Positions 62,893 through 64,000 of a stretch of 64,000 nucleotides of DNA are shown here, one piece after another; the first letter of the stretch is position 1, and every line of letters begins with the position of its first letter. The position numbers and the translations under genes are program-made. Source of the DNA: Adiantum capillus-veneris (taxonomy: Eukaryota > Streptophyta > Polypodiopsida > Polypodiales > Pteridaceae); assembly GCA_014529385.2 (NCBI GenBank), contig CM043960.1, positions 118,182,043 to 118,246,042 of the forward strand, read 5' to 3'. The notes beneath the pieces were generated by a model. It had not been told where the DNA came from. It made no database searches and worked only from the letters and a program-made list of their open reading frames with translations.

Positions 62893-62956
<64 letters not shown>
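62893..62956. repeat. (CT)n microsatellite upstream of the transposase
   Basis: About 32 units, 65 bases upstream of the transposase ATG on its 5' side. Confidence 0.95.
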
Positions 62957-62958
<2 letters not shown>

Positions 62959-63274
62959 ATCTCACATTCTCTAGTCATGTCCAATCCCCGCACACCTCGG
63001 TCTAGAGGTGCACGGAGATCAGAACCACCGGGTTATCATCTCGTCTTTATTGGTCAATACCTATATTTGTGGGTACAAGAAATCTACACACCCACGTCTA
63101 CATGATACTGCATGTAGTGGACAAAATCCCTTTGCCTCTTCTCTAGCTGTAGCACTTCACTTCATCTTAACATCTTTTCACAGTAGATCTTTTCACTGTT
63201 CGTCTAACTCTAAACCCTAAACCGTAAGTAATTCTTGCGTGGACTCGATCTAACGTAAATAAGCGTAAATCTAA
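62957..63274. other. CACTA 5' non-coding stretch
   Basis: No supported gene; one 70-codon plus-strand ORF (63008-63220) lacks any domain and is probably chance. Confidence 0.5.
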
Positions 63275-63327
63275 ATAAACGTAAATCTAACTAAAAATAA
63301 AGCTAAATCTAATTTAACGTAAGTCTA
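63275..63327. repeat. 53-bp direct repeat, copy 1 (AACGTAAATCTAA-rich)
   Basis: Starts ATAAACGTAAATCTAA; about 91 percent identical to 63578-63630. Further short AACGTAAATCTAA-type units adjoin both copies. Confidence 0.8.
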
Positions 63328-63342
63328 ATGACTAGAGGTTGT

Positions 63343-63535
63343 CTAGATGGTCATTGTGTCGGGGATGTAGTGACTCTTGCCGCCCTGAAGATCCACCTTC
63401 TTCCCTATCTTCTGAAGACATTTCACCAGTACTTTTGGATCGACGGAGCCCACCATGAGTGAAGACAGCAATACCCTATATTCCATTGAGGGCTTTCTTC
63501 ACCCGCTTCATGTAGGCATCGCAGTCTATGGAGAC
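63343..63535 (-). pseudogene. Fragment of a heavy-metal-associated (HMA) domain protein
   Basis: Minus strand, upper part: VSIDCDAYMKRVKKALNGI (HMA metal site CxxC has become CDAY), then a TAG. Lower part in another frame: MVGSVDPKVLVKCLQKIGKK followed by VDL and a short tail to a stop at 63343. Together these match the start and the end of a plant HMA (ATX1-like, HIPP-type) domain; the middle dozen residues are missing. The two parts adjoin without an intron signal, so this is a deleted, non-functional copy. It lies inside the CACTA element between two direct repeats, which suggests capture of a host gene piece. Confidence 0.6.
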
Positions 63536-63577
63536 CTAAATCTAATCTAATATAACGTAAATCTAAATCTAGCTTAA

Positions 63578-63630
63578 ATAAACGTAAATCTAGTTAAAAA
63601 TAAACCTAAATCTAATTTAATGTAAGTCTA
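63578..63630. repeat. 53-bp direct repeat, copy 2
   Basis: Same unit as 63275-63327, 303 bases away, on the other side of the HMA-like fragment. Confidence 0.8.
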
Positions 63631-64000
63631 CATATAACCTAATCTTTAACGTCTTTTAAGATAGTTTCCTACGACGTTATAACTCTCTTCTTCTTGTGTG
63701 TGTACGCGTGTGTGGATGTGTGTGCCAATAAAAAGAGATAAACGGTATAACCTTTCTATCACCCATGCCAAGTATGATAGATTGATTATGCCATTTCTCT
63801 CTTGAATAATAGGTCTTCAGTTCAACTCCTCGTCGGTTAGATCTTTAGGTCTTTTAATTTTAATTAGTTTCCTACGACGTTAAATTAGTTTCTCTCTCTT
63901 TCTCTTTCAATGTGTGTGCGTTTTTTTGGATCGTATGCATGTTTTCTCTCTCTTTTCCTGTTTCAATGTGTGCGTTTTTTGTTTATGCATGTTCTCTCTC
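63631..64000. other. CACTA 5' region to window end
   Basis: T/C-rich sequence with two imperfect copies of a block containing TAGTTTCCTACGACGTTA (63663 and 63868) and two of TGTGTGCGTTTTTT near the end. No gene and no CACTA terminus seen. Confidence 0.5.

Larger units (their letters stand above)
56975..64000 (-). mobile_element. CACTA (En/Spm) DNA transposon, left part (3' end of its genes)
   Basis: Terminus CACTACAAGA at 56975 with possible 3-bp target duplicate TTG at 56972-56974, then a subterminal array of GCGTCGCTAT units, a 371-residue second gene and a TNP2-like transposase, both on the minus strand, and a non-coding part containing an HMA-like fragment. The other terminus (TCTTGTAGTG expected) is not found before 64000, so the element continues past the window. 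Both genes have open frames once introns are removed, in contrast to every other element here. Confidence 0.9.

Overview
The window is a stretch of plant nuclear DNA made almost entirely of nested and decaying transposable elements. I see no convincing single-copy host gene. The plant assignment rests on Ty1/copia and Ty3/gypsy polyproteins with plant-type primer binding sites, a CACTA (En/Spm) transposon with a TNP2-like transposase, and a 5' fragment of nuclear 18S rDNA. From memory, the 18S fragment reads more like a non-flowering land plant (fern, lycophyte or gymnosperm) than an angiosperm. That is a hint, not an identification.

Layout, left half. 1-13520 is the 5' two-thirds of a minus-strand gypsy element (gypsy 1: LTR at 12613-13520, gag at 6391-8135, protease at 1-774). 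It is split by a minus-strand copia element (copia 1, 775-6271). Between its PBS and its gag lies about 3.2 kb of decayed coding sequence carrying a recurrent YxDxxGxxY motif and a retropepsin-like DTxA site. From 14606 to 29977 two 2-kb direct copies of the 5' end of another LTR element flank a Penelope-like element (PLE, 16910-28035). The PLE has a coiled-coil ORF1 and a reverse transcriptase ORF2, and is itself split by a complete copia element (copia 2, 22288-27946, TSD CTCTC). 29978-33260 holds the leader and LTR of a further minus-strand LTR element.

Layout, right half. 33261-44060 is old sequence: an unidentified decayed coding region, a plus-strand gypsy integrase followed by a retropepsin-like domain, many microsatellites, and a minus-strand LINE reverse transcriptase. 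An 18S rDNA 5' fragment (44333-44992) abuts gypsy 2 (44993-48661 and 54550-55625). Gypsy 2 is interrupted by a complete short-LTR chromovirus, gypsy 3 (48662-54544, TSD TAGGC). From 55626 a separate repeat contains a small MITE-like inverted repeat and an inverted copy of the 14.6-kb repeat. At 56975 a minus-strand CACTA element begins, inserted in that copy, and runs past the window end. It holds two genes with open frames and coherent introns (a 1104-residue TNP2-like transposase and a 371-residue second ORF), a palindromic subterminal array, and a fragment resembling a heavy-metal-associated (HMA) domain of a host gene.

How they work together. The LTR elements, PLE and LINE are mostly inactivated by stops, frameshifts and lost catalytic residues, so they are mobilised in trans at best. 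The CACTA element is the only one here whose protein-coding genes look intact. The relative order of insertions can be read from the nesting: gypsy 1 before copia 1, PLE before copia 2, rDNA before gypsy 2 before gypsy 3, and the 56.5-kb repeat before CACTA.
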